Of a DNA stretch of 64,000 bases, positions 52,621-60,521 are shown in pieces; position 1 is the first letter of the stretch, and the number at the start of each line of letters is the position of its first letter. Source of the DNA: Bdellovibrionia bacterium (GTDB taxonomy: Bacteria > Bdellovibrionota > Bdellovibrionia > Bdellovibrionales > JAGQZY01); contig JAUICP010000001.1 in the NCBI GenBank assembly GCA_030427805.1, positions 620,001 through 684,000 of the forward strand, read 5' to 3'. The translations under genes and the position numbers were made by a program. A model generated the notes under the pieces. It was not told the DNA's origin and made no database searches. It was given only the letters and a program-made list of their open reading frames with translations.

Positions 52621-53426
52621 ACTTAGAAAATTTCCACTATCAACTTTACGGCTCCTCGGAGCTTCCTAAACTCGTATTCTTACACGGACTCATGGGCTTC
52701 TCTTCGAACTGGCGAAAAATCACCAAAGCCTTCGAACAGGAATATCAGATTTTGGTCTATGATCAAAGGGGTCATGGCCGATCTTTTCAGCCAAATTCCG
52801 GATATCGTCCAGAAGATTTCGCTGCAGACCTCGAAAAAATACTGGATGAGCTGAATTGGCCGGAAATCACCCTCGTTGGTCACTCATTGGGAGGAAGAAA
52901 TGCCATCCAATTTACCTCGGATAATATGCGGCGCGTAAATAAGTTGGTGGTCGAAGATATTGGTCCCGAAGCCGATCGCTCAAATATCGACCGAATTCGA
53001 AGTCTGATCAATGGCGTTCCAGCTCCCTTTGCCAACCGAGATCAGGCTAAGGATTTCTTTGAAAAGGAGTTCCCGAAGAAATTTGCCGACCGGCAAAACC
53101 CCCAAGCCTTGGCCCAATATCTTTTTGCAAACCTCAAGAGTTTGGATAGCGGCAAGATGGACTGGCGTTTTTCGAAGAAGGGGATATTTGATAGTCTCGA
53201 GGCGGGGCGAGCCCAAGATCGTTGGAAGGAGTGGGAATCACTCGATTTGCCCATTTTGCTTCTTAGAGGAGAGAGGTCATTGGAACTCAGCCCTGAGATC
53301 TTCGAGGAGATGCTCAATAGAAATCCGAAGGCTAAGGGGCAAGTTATAAAAGAGGCTGGCCACTGGATTCACTCTGAGCAATCGGAGGCCTTTATTCGGG
53401 CACTTAGCGACTTTTTTAGTGAATAA
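52614..53426 (+). CDS. Alpha/beta-hydrolase (YbfF-like esterase)
   Basis: 270 residues. VFLHGLMGFSSNWRKI (oxyanion region), VYDQRGHGRS, nucleophile elbow VGHSLGGRNAI, and late catalytic His in AGHWIHSE; Asp is likely in the strand before. The layout is that of the esterase YbfF and related carboxylesterases; the substrate is unknown. GGAG lies 6 bases before ATG 52614. It shares its first 7 bases with the divergent pcnB start. Confidence 0.88.
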   Translation: MSYLENFHYQLYGSSELPKLVFLHGLMGFSSNWRKITKAFEQEYQILVYDQRGHGRSFQPNSGYRPEDFAADLEKILDELNWPEITLVGHSLGGRNAIQFTSDNMRRVNKLVVEDIGPEADRSNIDRIRSLINGVPAPFANRDQAKDFFEKEFPKKFADRQNPQALAQYLFANLKSLDSGKMDWRFSKKGIFDSLEAGRAQDRWKEWESLDLPILLLRGERSLELSPEIFEEMLNRNPKAKGQVIKEAGHWIHSEQSEAFIRALSDFFSE

Positions 53427-53557
53427 ATACGCCTTCAATCTGAGAATTTTTCAAGATCCCTGTATTAATTTGAGAAAACTAGCAAATATTTCGACATTTA
53501 CTCAGACTTTGGTAGAGTCTGCCGATACTTTCTATGGAGCAAAAAAGAGGTACGTTT

Positions 53558-54070
53558 ATGGAAAAGCTCGAATATCTAGGACGCTCGCTCGTGAGTGTCA
53601 TTATGATTCTACTATTTGCTGGGTCTATCCAGGCTGCAGATCTTAGTGAATCTCAAGAGATTTCCAAAACAAAAGACGGCATTTTACTCGTTAAAGAAGT
53701 GAATCAAACACTCCTTCCGGGTGAATATTTGCCGATTGATACTCTTTTTGATCTCGAGAATATAGACGGCGTTCGTATTCTCAAAATTTTGGTAACTACA
53801 GAATCGGGCAAGAGAGGAATACTTTCACTGGGGGACAGCCCTGTGAAGGTGTTTAGCCTAGGAAATAGAGTGCAGAAAACCGGGGTTGATCTGGATTTGG
53901 TTTGGGGTCCGCAAAAAGATCGCCTCAACTTAAAGCCACGGGGAGCGGCTATGAGAGTGAAGAAAATCACCTTGCTGCTCGACTATGGGGATGGTCAGGC
54001 TTCGCGTAAGCAAGCCCAGTTTAAGCAATCGACGAGTAAAGAAGGTACTCGGGTCATTGGGGATGAGTAA
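53558..54070 (+). CDS. Secreted protein of unknown function
   Basis: From ATG 53558 (AGAGG 6 bases upstream), 170 residues with signal peptide EKLEYLGRSLVSVIMILLFAGSIQAA (in parts; cleavage near IQA/A). The mature chain is beta-rich, with a Lys/Gln-rich end. No family recognised. ATG 53534 is also open but lacks a ribosome site. Terminated by the hairpin at 54106. Confidence 0.6.
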   Translation: MEKLEYLGRSLVSVIMILLFAGSIQAADLSESQEISKTKDGILLVKEVNQTLLPGEYLPIDTLFDLENIDGVRILKILVTTESGKRGILSLGDSPVKVFSLGNRVQKTGVDLDLVWGPQKDRLNLKPRGAAMRVKKITLLLDYGDGQASRKQAQFKQSTSKEGTRVIGDE

Positions 54071-54105
54071 AGCTTCAGGATCGGCCCAGCTCTAATTAGG
54101 TCAAT

Positions 54106-54137
54106 GAGGGAGGAATAGTGCCTCCCTCTTTTTTTTT
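54106..54137 (+). terminator. Rho-independent terminator
   Basis: Perfect 8-bp stem GAGGGAGG/CCTCCCTC (54106-54113, 54121-54128), loop AATAGTG, then nine T (54129-54137). Ends the small secreted-protein gene. Confidence 0.92.
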
Positions 54138-54212
54138 GTCTTTTTGACAAATCCTAGACTTGTTTATAGATTGTAGAATCATCTGACCAGTTGTGTTAAT
54201 TTTGGAGATTTC

Positions 54213-55997
54213 GTGTCCACTGAAAACGACCCTATGATCGGCGAAGATCAAAATACCGAAGCTAATATCGCTTCCCAAATAGAGCCTGAAACACCTAGCG
54301 AAACTGAAGAGCCTGAGGGCATTCCGTTTGCTGACCTCAAATTAATCGATTCCCTGCAAAAAGCCGTCGACAAGATGGGCTTTGATAAGACCACTCCCAT
54401 TCAGACCCAAGCCATTCCACTTGTTCTCAAAGGACAGGATGTGGCGGGGCTTGCACAAACGGGAACTGGCAAGACGGCAGCCTTTGTGTTGCCATTACTC
54501 GAAAGGGTTCTTCGCTCGCAAAAAGCCAGTGCTGAGGATAGCGATGAAATCAAAGAAAGATGTTATCCGGATTGGAATGCGCGAAACTTTGTTTTGATTC
54601 TCGTTCCCACTCGAGAGTTAGCGGAGCAAGTCGAGCAGAACATTCAGTCACTTCGTGGTGATTCTGGAATTCGCTCTGTACCGATTTATGGTGGAGTTTC
54701 ATACGATAAACAAAAAAAGCCCTTGCGCGAAGGTGTCGAGTTTATCGTTGCGACACCAGGTCGCTTAATTGATCTCTATAAAGACCACCTTATTGATTTA
54801 AAAATGGTAAAGGCCATTGTCTTTGATGAAGCGGATCGCATGTTCGATATGGGCTTTAAAGACGATATGCGCTTTATCCTGCAAAGAATTCCCAAGGACA
54901 GACAGTTTCTTTTGTTTAGTGCTACTCTCAATTTAGAGGTAATGAGTACTGCATATAACTTTGGATCCAATCCGGTTGAAATTAATATTTCAAAGGATGA
55001 GGCCCGTGCTGAAAATGTGGAAGATGAAGTCTTCCACGTCGGACGCGATGATAAGCCTCAGCATTTAATTGGGATTTTAAAAAAGCACAAACCTAAACAA
55101 GCCATCATTTTTAGCAACTTTAAATTTAATGTCGCTAAAATCGCGCGATTTTTGGAGAGCAATGGAATTCCAGCTTTGGGTATTTCCAGTATGCTTTCGC
55201 AAAGTCAGCGCAATAAAGTGATTTCTCAGTTCAAGCAAGATGGCGAGCAAAACATTCTGGTGGCTACGGACGTGGCTGCTCGAGGCCTCGATATCAAGGG
55301 TGTCGATCTCGTTATTAATTACGAACTTCCCGATGATCCTGAAAATTATGTCCATCGAATTGGTCGAACGGGGCGTGCGGGGGAAAAGGGTCATGCCTAT
55401 AGTATGGCTGGTGAATATGACGTAGACGCTCTTTCTCGTATCGAAGAGTTTCTCGGTAATAAATTACCGGTTGCATGGCTCGAAGACGAATTTTTGATAG
55501 ATGACTTTAAGGCCTTTCCTACAGAGCACGATATGAGAGGTTCACGTCGTCACCAGCATTCAAAACGCAATCAAGGTGGCTCAAATAAAGGGCGCAAGAA
55601 GCCCCATCACAAAAAGCCGCGAAAAGATCAAGATGGTGAGCAGCGCTCAGCGGATTCAGATTCGAAGCACCGTAAGAGAAGAAGCAAGTCGTCTCAGTCG
55701 GGAGATGAAGAAAAGAGTGTCCACCGCGATCGCCGCTCCGGACGCCATAAGAATCGCAATAACGATAATAAAAAGTCAGCGGGCAAGGGCGGCCAAGGTC
55801 GGAAGAACACTAAAGGCCAACAAAATAAAAAGTCCAATAAGAAGAAGAGCAATAAGTCTATGAAGATGAAGTCGAGCCACAATACTAAGAAAGGTCTTGG
55901 GGCTAAGGTTAAAGGACTTATCTCAAGTCTCTTCGGCGGCAAAAAGTCCAAAGACAGCAAAAGCAAAAAAGGCAAAGACAAGAACTCAAAGAACTAA
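54213..55997 (+). CDS. DEAD-box RNA helicase with long basic tail
   Basis: 594 residues, GTG start. Helicase motifs: Q motif PIQTQAIP, AQTGTGKT (81-88), PTRELAEQ, GG, TPGR, DEAD (205-208), SAT (236-238), ARGLD and HRIGRTGR (381-388). This is the RhlB/RhlE/DbpA group of cold-shock and ribosome or degradosome helicases. From residue about 441 the tail is low-complexity K/R/S/N/G (over 150 residues), broken by one amphipathic stretch, KVKGLISSLFGGKK. Such tails bind RNA and may drive condensates; the exact subfamily is uncertain. Confidence 0.92.
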   Translation: MSTENDPMIGEDQNTEANIASQIEPETPSETEEPEGIPFADLKLIDSLQKAVDKMGFDKTTPIQTQAIPLVLKGQDVAGLAQTGTGKTAAFVLPLLERVLRSQKASAEDSDEIKERCYPDWNARNFVLILVPTRELAEQVEQNIQSLRGDSGIRSVPIYGGVSYDKQKKPLREGVEFIVATPGRLIDLYKDHLIDLKMVKAIVFDEADRMFDMGFKDDMRFILQRIPKDRQFLLFSATLNLEVMSTAYNFGSNPVEINISKDEARAENVEDEVFHVGRDDKPQHLIGILKKHKPKQAIIFSNFKFNVAKIARFLESNGIPALGISSMLSQSQRNKVISQFKQDGEQNILVATDVAARGLDIKGVDLVINYELPDDPENYVHRIGRTGRAGEKGHAYSMAGEYDVDALSRIEEFLGNKLPVAWLEDEFLIDDFKAFPTEHDMRGSRRHQHSKRNQGGSNKGRKKPHHKKPRKDQDGEQRSADSDSKHRKRRSKSSQSGDEEKSVHRDRRSGRHKNRNNDNKKSAGKGGQGRKNTKGQQNKKSNKKKSNKSMKMKSSHNTKKGLGAKVKGLISSLFGGKKSKDSKSKKGKDKNSKN

Positions 55998-56371
55998 CCC
56001 CATCCCTTTGAGTTCTTCTGTCATCCTCTCCATTTCTTATTATTTAGTAGACCCCATTTGCGACTAGGGCTGAGGCCCCCCTTTCTTCGAGTTCCGCAAC
56101 CTCGCCACTACTCTCAAGATAACGAAAATTTGTTAGACAGTCCTCGGCGCTTAGAACAGTGCGAATCAAACACTAATTTTTTAAAAATTGAAAAATCCTA
56201 ACAAAGCCTGCGGAGCTAAAAATTTCCATTATCTTGAGAGTAGTGGCGAGGTGAGGACTGTTCGAAGAAGAAAGGCGGAGGCCGCAGTCCTAGCCGCATT
56301 TGGGGTTTCTACTAAGATAGAAATGGAGAGGACGACAGATGAATTTAATGGGGTGTTAGTTCTTGGTGGGG
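55986..56371. repeat. Large imperfect inverted repeat between helicase and pit genes
   Basis: Read against its own reverse complement, the left arm (about 55986-56136) matches the right arm (about 56198-56371) almost throughout. Landmarks: AAGAACTAAC near both outer ends, CCTCTCCATTTCT, TTAGTAGA-CCCC, and a perfect 24-base block ACCTCGCCACTACTCTCAAGATAA (56099-56122) against 56229-56252, given here only in part as ACCTCGCCACTACTCTCAAG. The arms diverge by small insertions and substitutions, so this is an old inverted duplication or a palindromic element. The left end includes the last codons of the helicase gene. The gap has no convincing gene. Confidence 0.75.
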
Positions 56372-56374
56372 GCT

Positions 56375-57508
56375 TTAGCTGAGGATGGCCATTGCAATCA
56401 AGCCGAGAAGGGCCCCGAGGGGAAGGGTCGTCACCCATGCCACTAGAATTTTCTTAATGGTATCCCACTTCGCCTTTTTGGTAACTGCTCCAATCCCAAA
56501 AATCGAACCACAAGATACATGAGTCGTCGAAACGGGCACACCAATCTTAGAAGCACCAAAGACCATAATACCTGTCACAAGATTTGCGGTGAAGGCTTGG
56601 CCCGGTTGCATTTCTGTAATCCGGTCTCCCATGGTTTCTGCAATCTTTCGCGAGTGAATGAGACCACCAATCACCATAGCGACACCCACTGCCGCAATCG
56701 AAACGTGAAGTGAAAAAGCGGAACCTATGAGTAGTAAGGCTGCAATTTTAGGTGTGTCGTTAAGACCCCTCGCAAAGCAGACGAGCCCCCCACTGGCGTA
56801 ATGAAGCGTGTCCAGAAGGTTGCGTGCTGATACGCCAAGGACTGAGCCTGAGTAGCTTGAGCGACAATAGGCTTCGTCGGCGATGACAGCTTGGGGTAAG
56901 GCCACGGAATTCATTTCGAGCATTTTTGCAGCTTCATGGGGGGTGCTAATACCGGCCGGAACGGTAGCAACCACTTTGTTGCCAATACAGACACAGGTTT
57001 CTGGCTCGATGCTGGTCAGTTCTCTTATTTTTCGAAATAAGGGGTAAAGGACAAAAGCCAAGAGCATGGAGATAAGCGGTCCAGCGATCAAGGGCAGAAA
57101 AAACTTTTCGGCAAGCTTTGCGCCATTTATTCCTGAGGCACTTGCCATCCATCCTGCGCCAGCCAAAGCACCAATGAGAGCGTGGGTTGTGGAAACGGGA
57201 AGTCCTAGGATTGTAGCCAACATTACCGTTAATGCGGCTCCGAGGCCTACGGCCACCGGGAAGGCGCTCATTGATATAACTTCGCTTGGAACGAGCCCCT
57301 TGCCCTTAAAAACGATCACGAGTTCGCTAGCAATAAATAGAGCTGTGATTGCTCCGAGGAATGTTGTTATAGAAGTCCATATTAATGCCTTGTTATAAGT
57401 GGCAGTCTTACTTCCGAAGAGGGTTGCGACACCTTTAAAATTGTCATTGGCCCCATTGGAATAGGCGAGAAAGATTGAAAAAACGAAGGTTGCTACAAGC
57501 CATTCCAT
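56375..57508 (-). CDS. pit: Low-affinity inorganic phosphate transporter (PiT family)
   Basis: 377 residues, about ten hydrophobic segments in two inverted halves. Each half has the PiT signature: AYSNGANDNFKGVATLFGS near the N-terminus with GLPVSTTHALIG, and FARGLNDTPKIAALLL with GVPVSTTHVSCG later. A hydrophilic loop of about 60 residues separates the halves. Moves phosphate with H+ or Na+ (metal phosphate in some homologues). Its 3' end touches the large inverted repeat. Confidence 0.93.
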   Translation of the reverse strand: MEWLVATFVFSIFLAYSNGANDNFKGVATLFGSKTATYNKALIWTSITTFLGAITALFIASELVIVFKGKGLVPSEVISMSAFPVAVGLGAALTVMLATILGLPVSTTHALIGALAGAGWMASASGINGAKLAEKFFLPLIAGPLISMLLAFVLYPLFRKIRELTSIEPETCVCIGNKVVATVPAGISTPHEAAKMLEMNSVALPQAVIADEAYCRSSYSGSVLGVSARNLLDTLHYASGGLVCFARGLNDTPKIAALLLIGSAFSLHVSIAAVGVAMVIGGLIHSRKIAETMGDRITEMQPGQAFTANLVTGIMVFGASKIGVPVSTTHVSCGSIFGIGAVTKKAKWDTIKKILVAWVTTLPLGALLGLIAMAILS

Positions 57509-57530
57509 GGGGAATCCTTTTCTTTTGCCG

Positions 57531-57557
57531 AAAAAAAAAGCTCCCTTTCAGGAGCTT
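57531..57557 (-). terminator. Rho-independent terminator of the 57584 gene
   Basis: On the minus strand: AAGCTCC (57557-57551), loop TGAAAG, GGAGCTT (57544-57538), then a run of T (57537-57531). It lies between this gene and pit. Confidence 0.85.
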
Positions 57558-57583
57558 CTTACACAACAAATTATTTAATTAGT

Positions 57584-58138
57584 TTATTTGTTCCAGGCGA
57601 AAGATCTAATGATTCGATTACAAGCCTTGAGTGATTCTTTAAAGTTAAGAACGTGATCTCTACAAGTCAGAATCACTGCCGTATCATTCTTCTTGTAAAC
57701 AACTTGTCTGATCTGTCTCTTCTTTTCTTGATTTACAAGATCAACGACATAGCCGAGATTTTTACCCAATTTAAAAGGTTTGTTTCTCTGAACATTATAG
57801 CCAAAGCGCGGATACTCTTTGCTCCAGCGAGACATGTATTGTTTGAGCGAAACTGGGTTTTTCAGTTTATCAACTCGAACGGTGAGAGTTCCACGCGTAT
57901 CGTAAACCTTATTGGGAGACCGATAGAGTGTCTCAATGAATTTACTGGCATCTGGAACATTCGTCGGTAACCAATCTGTCTGCTGACTTGAAATTTCAAA
58001 TCCAAGGGGAGATCGGTAGATACCGAGTTGTGGTTTTACCACTTCTGAACTTGTTGTTCCTGGAATGGGAGCAGCTAGAGCAGGAATGGAGAGTAATAAA
58101 CTAAAGACGACTTTTATAATTAGGCTTGTGTATTTCAT
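57584..58138 (-). CDS. Secreted protein of unknown function
   Basis: From ATG 58138, 184 residues with a signal peptide (TSLIIKVVFSLLLSIPALA/A). The open frame extends to 58192, but that extension adds a polar stretch before the signal and is not used. The mature domain (PLGFEISSQQTDW ... RQVVYKKNDTAVILTCR) has the alternating strands of a PsbP/DUF1795-like fold, seen in small lipid- or protein-binding periplasmic proteins; this is a weak fold guess. Downstream terminator is strong. Confidence 0.6.
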   Translation of the reverse strand: MKYTSLIIKVVFSLLLSIPALAAPIPGTTSSEVVKPQLGIYRSPLGFEISSQQTDWLPTNVPDASKFIETLYRSPNKVYDTRGTLTVRVDKLKNPVSLKQYMSRWSKEYPRFGYNVQRNKPFKLGKNLGYVVDLVNQEKKRQIRQVVYKKNDTAVILTCRDHVLNFKESLKACNRIIRSFAWNK

Positions 58139-58200
58139 ACTAAAACAATAACTAGGGCTAGCTCTCGCAGCAAGCATTTTGCACGAGGTCACACATTAAA

Positions 58201-59265
58201 TTACATTTTTTTGGACTGAATCTGGGCTGGGGGAGGGCTAGCTCCGCAGAGTTCTTTAGAATTGATTTTATGAATGTAAAGCTGAGTTTCTAAACTGGTT
58301 TTATAGGTAAACAAGAGATCACCAGTAACAGGATTAAAGTCTGGTGCGTACTCGTGGCCCGTCAACTCTGTGATGGTATCAATACAATCTGTTTTTAGGT
58401 TGTAGGCAAATAGATTGAAGCCAGTAGTGCCCGGAGACTGGGAGCTAAAGATGAGTCTTTGCCCATCGGGAAAGAATTCAAGGGACCAATGTAAACCCTG
58501 GGGCAGTTTCAACTGTTTTACATTACTGAAGTTGGCTCGACTGACAAAAATATTAGAACTTTGAAAATCGGGGCTGTACTCAATCCAGGCCCAAGTTTTT
58601 TGTGATTTATTATAGCGAACATCAAAAACGTTATTTCTTCTAGGGAGCTTCCTTCGTAGAGCTCGTCCACTCATGCTCATAGAATAGAGTTGTAGTCGTT
58701 TATTTCGCTGGCTTGTGAAATAAAAGAGTCGATCGTTGGAATTCCAGAACAAACTACCATCGTAGCCGCGGGTTCGAGTGAGTCGTTTAATTGTACTACC
58801 ATCAATTCGACTTGTATAAACCTCGTAGGGTCTTAGTGGGTGGAGGTAGAGTTCGTTTTCGGATTTGGTGCGAATGGACTTTCCCTCGAGGACCTCTTGA
58901 ATCAGTCGAGGGTATTCTTTAATTTCATCGGTTGTAGATAAATATGCAATATTCTTGGAGTCGTACAAAAACTGCGCATTAGCCGTATCGCCATCGTGGT
59001 AGGTGATTCTTCGCTCTTTCTTGCTGCCAATATCCATAATGTATATTTGCGAATTCTCGTGGTTCTTTCGGTTGCTTGAGTGAAAAATAATTTTTTGTGC
59101 ATCCGGAGAAAATCGACCGTATTTATTTTGGCCACTAAAGGTTATCTGTTTCGCCTGATCCCCTTTTCGTTGTATGGGCTTAGAGTCGGATTGCGACTTA
59201 TCACCAGTTGTACATTGGGTGATAAAGAGACTAATTGCTAAATAAAATAGAGTCCTTAAATACAT
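58201..59265 (-). CDS. TolB-like beta-propeller lipoprotein
   Basis: 354 residues with lipobox FITQC (C18). At least five WD40-like PD40 blades recur: GRFSPDAQKIIFHSSNR, IYIMDIGSKKERRIT, VYTSRIDGSTIKRLT, GYDGSLFWNSNDRLFYFTS, LEFFPDGQRLIFSSQ and APDFNPVTGDLLF, as in TolB. The protein would sit in the outer-membrane inner leaflet facing the periplasm. No tol or pal genes are adjacent, so this is probably a TolB relative, not TolB itself. It follows mutY at a 18-base gap. Confidence 0.82.
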   Translation of the reverse strand: MYLRTLFYLAISLFITQCTTGDKSQSDSKPIQRKGDQAKQITFSGQNKYGRFSPDAQKIIFHSSNRKNHENSQIYIMDIGSKKERRITYHDGDTANAQFLYDSKNIAYLSTTDEIKEYPRLIQEVLEGKSIRTKSENELYLHPLRPYEVYTSRIDGSTIKRLTRTRGYDGSLFWNSNDRLFYFTSQRNKRLQLYSMSMSGRALRRKLPRRNNVFDVRYNKSQKTWAWIEYSPDFQSSNIFVSRANFSNVKQLKLPQGLHWSLEFFPDGQRLIFSSQSPGTTGFNLFAYNLKTDCIDTITELTGHEYAPDFNPVTGDLLFTYKTSLETQLYIHKINSKELCGASPPPAQIQSKKM

Positions 59266-59283
59266 AACATATTAATGAAACAC

Positions 59284-60288
59284 TTAAGTGGGTGAGTCAG
59301 CAAGGCTTAATATTTTTTTTACAACAGAGAGGGGGATTTCTTTACTCACAGCTTTTTTGTCGATCCAGCGGTAAGACTTCGCCTGTTTTCTACAGTTTTT
59401 AAACTCCACATCAATGAAGAGATCGTATTTGGTAACCTTATGGCGTAAGTCGAACTGGCGAGGAGCTTTTTTTAAGCGACGAACTTCTCCGGGTGGAAGG
59501 AGGTGATTTTTCAAAAAGGGAGCGTAGTCATTTTCTTGAAAGCCAAAACTTTTTTTGTTGAATCTCGGAACTTCCAGCTTCCAATGCCAAATCTCTGGTG
59601 GCGCCTTCTTCTTCTTAAGAGGAAGATTTAAATGATTATCTTGTTTTCTCGATTCACAAGTCGATGACCACGGGCAGATCAGGCAGGCAGGGGATTGCGG
59701 TGTGCAAATGGTCGCACCGAGTTCCATCAATGCTTGATTTATTTCTTCAGAGGGACCTTCCGAATTAATGCTATCACTGAGGCTTTGTAAAAAGCGCTTC
59801 TCTTTGGTCTTCCACCATTCCAAACTTAAATTAAAAGCCCTACTGAGCACGCGAATCACATTTCCGTCGACAACGCCAACACTTTCGCCAAAAGCGAGAC
59901 TAGAAACAGCTCTCGATGTGTAATCTCCAAAACCCGGAAGTTCAATGAGATCTTCCCAGGATTGAGCAAATCCATTTTTTGAAATTTCTTGGGCCGCCTT
60001 GTGCAAATTTCTGGCTCTCGAGTAGTATCCCAACCCTGCCCAAGCTTCGTAGACTTCACTGATATCTGCAGAGGCGAGATCATCGATGCTAGGGAAGCGT
60101 TCTAAGAACCTCTCATAATAAGGGATCACGGCTTGAACTGTCGTTTGCTGAAGCATGACTTCAGAAATCCAGATCTTGTAGGGGTTTCTACTGCTTCTCC
60201 ACGGTAAAGGTCTGCGGTTTTCACGGTACCAATCGAGAATAGAATCCCTTTTACGAGCGATCTTTTTTTTCGTCGGAAGTTTAAGCAT
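59284..60288 (-). CDS. mutY: A/G-specific adenine DNA glycosylase
   Basis: Removes adenine opposite 8-oxoguanine. RRPLPWRSSRNPYKIWISEVMLQQT (in parts) with catalytic Glu in the EVMLQQT block, AGLGYYSRARNLH, the hairpin-hairpin LPGFGDYTSRAV with following VVDGNVIRVLSR (catalytic Asp), and the 4Fe-4S Cys set CTPQSPACLICPWSSTC (C-x6-C-x2-C-x5-C). The C-terminal NUDIX-like MutT domain is present. Length 334. Starts well before the TolB-like gene on the same strand. Confidence 0.95.
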   Translation of the reverse strand: MLKLPTKKKIARKRDSILDWYRENRRPLPWRSSRNPYKIWISEVMLQQTTVQAVIPYYERFLERFPSIDDLASADISEVYEAWAGLGYYSRARNLHKAAQEISKNGFAQSWEDLIELPGFGDYTSRAVSSLAFGESVGVVDGNVIRVLSRAFNLSLEWWKTKEKRFLQSLSDSINSEGPSEEINQALMELGATICTPQSPACLICPWSSTCESRKQDNHLNLPLKKKKAPPEIWHWKLEVPRFNKKSFGFQENDYAPFLKNHLLPPGEVRRLKKAPRQFDLRHKVTKYDLFIDVEFKNCRKQAKSYRWIDKKAVSKEIPLSVVKKILSLADSPT

Positions 60289-60521
60289 GGAATTTCTTTA
60301 ATCGAAAGAGCCCCTTTCCGGCAACATATCTCAGCGCGTCAAATTCGAGTAAAAATCATGCTTTAGCATGTCATAGGCGAAAGGCGAAAAACTCTAGAGA
60401 CTTACCCTCGGTGACTGATTCGGCTCCTTTGCAAAAATTTTTCAGGGCTACTTGGCCCCTGCCTTGCTCTAAGGGGGGTAAGAGAAAATGCCCGCGGGAT
60501 TGGGGCAACGGGGGAGGAACT

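Noticed and set aside
56188-56382. 64-codon open frame in the inverted repeat
   Set aside because: It lies wholly inside the repeat arm, has no ribosome site or recognisable domain, and the left arm does not keep the same frame.
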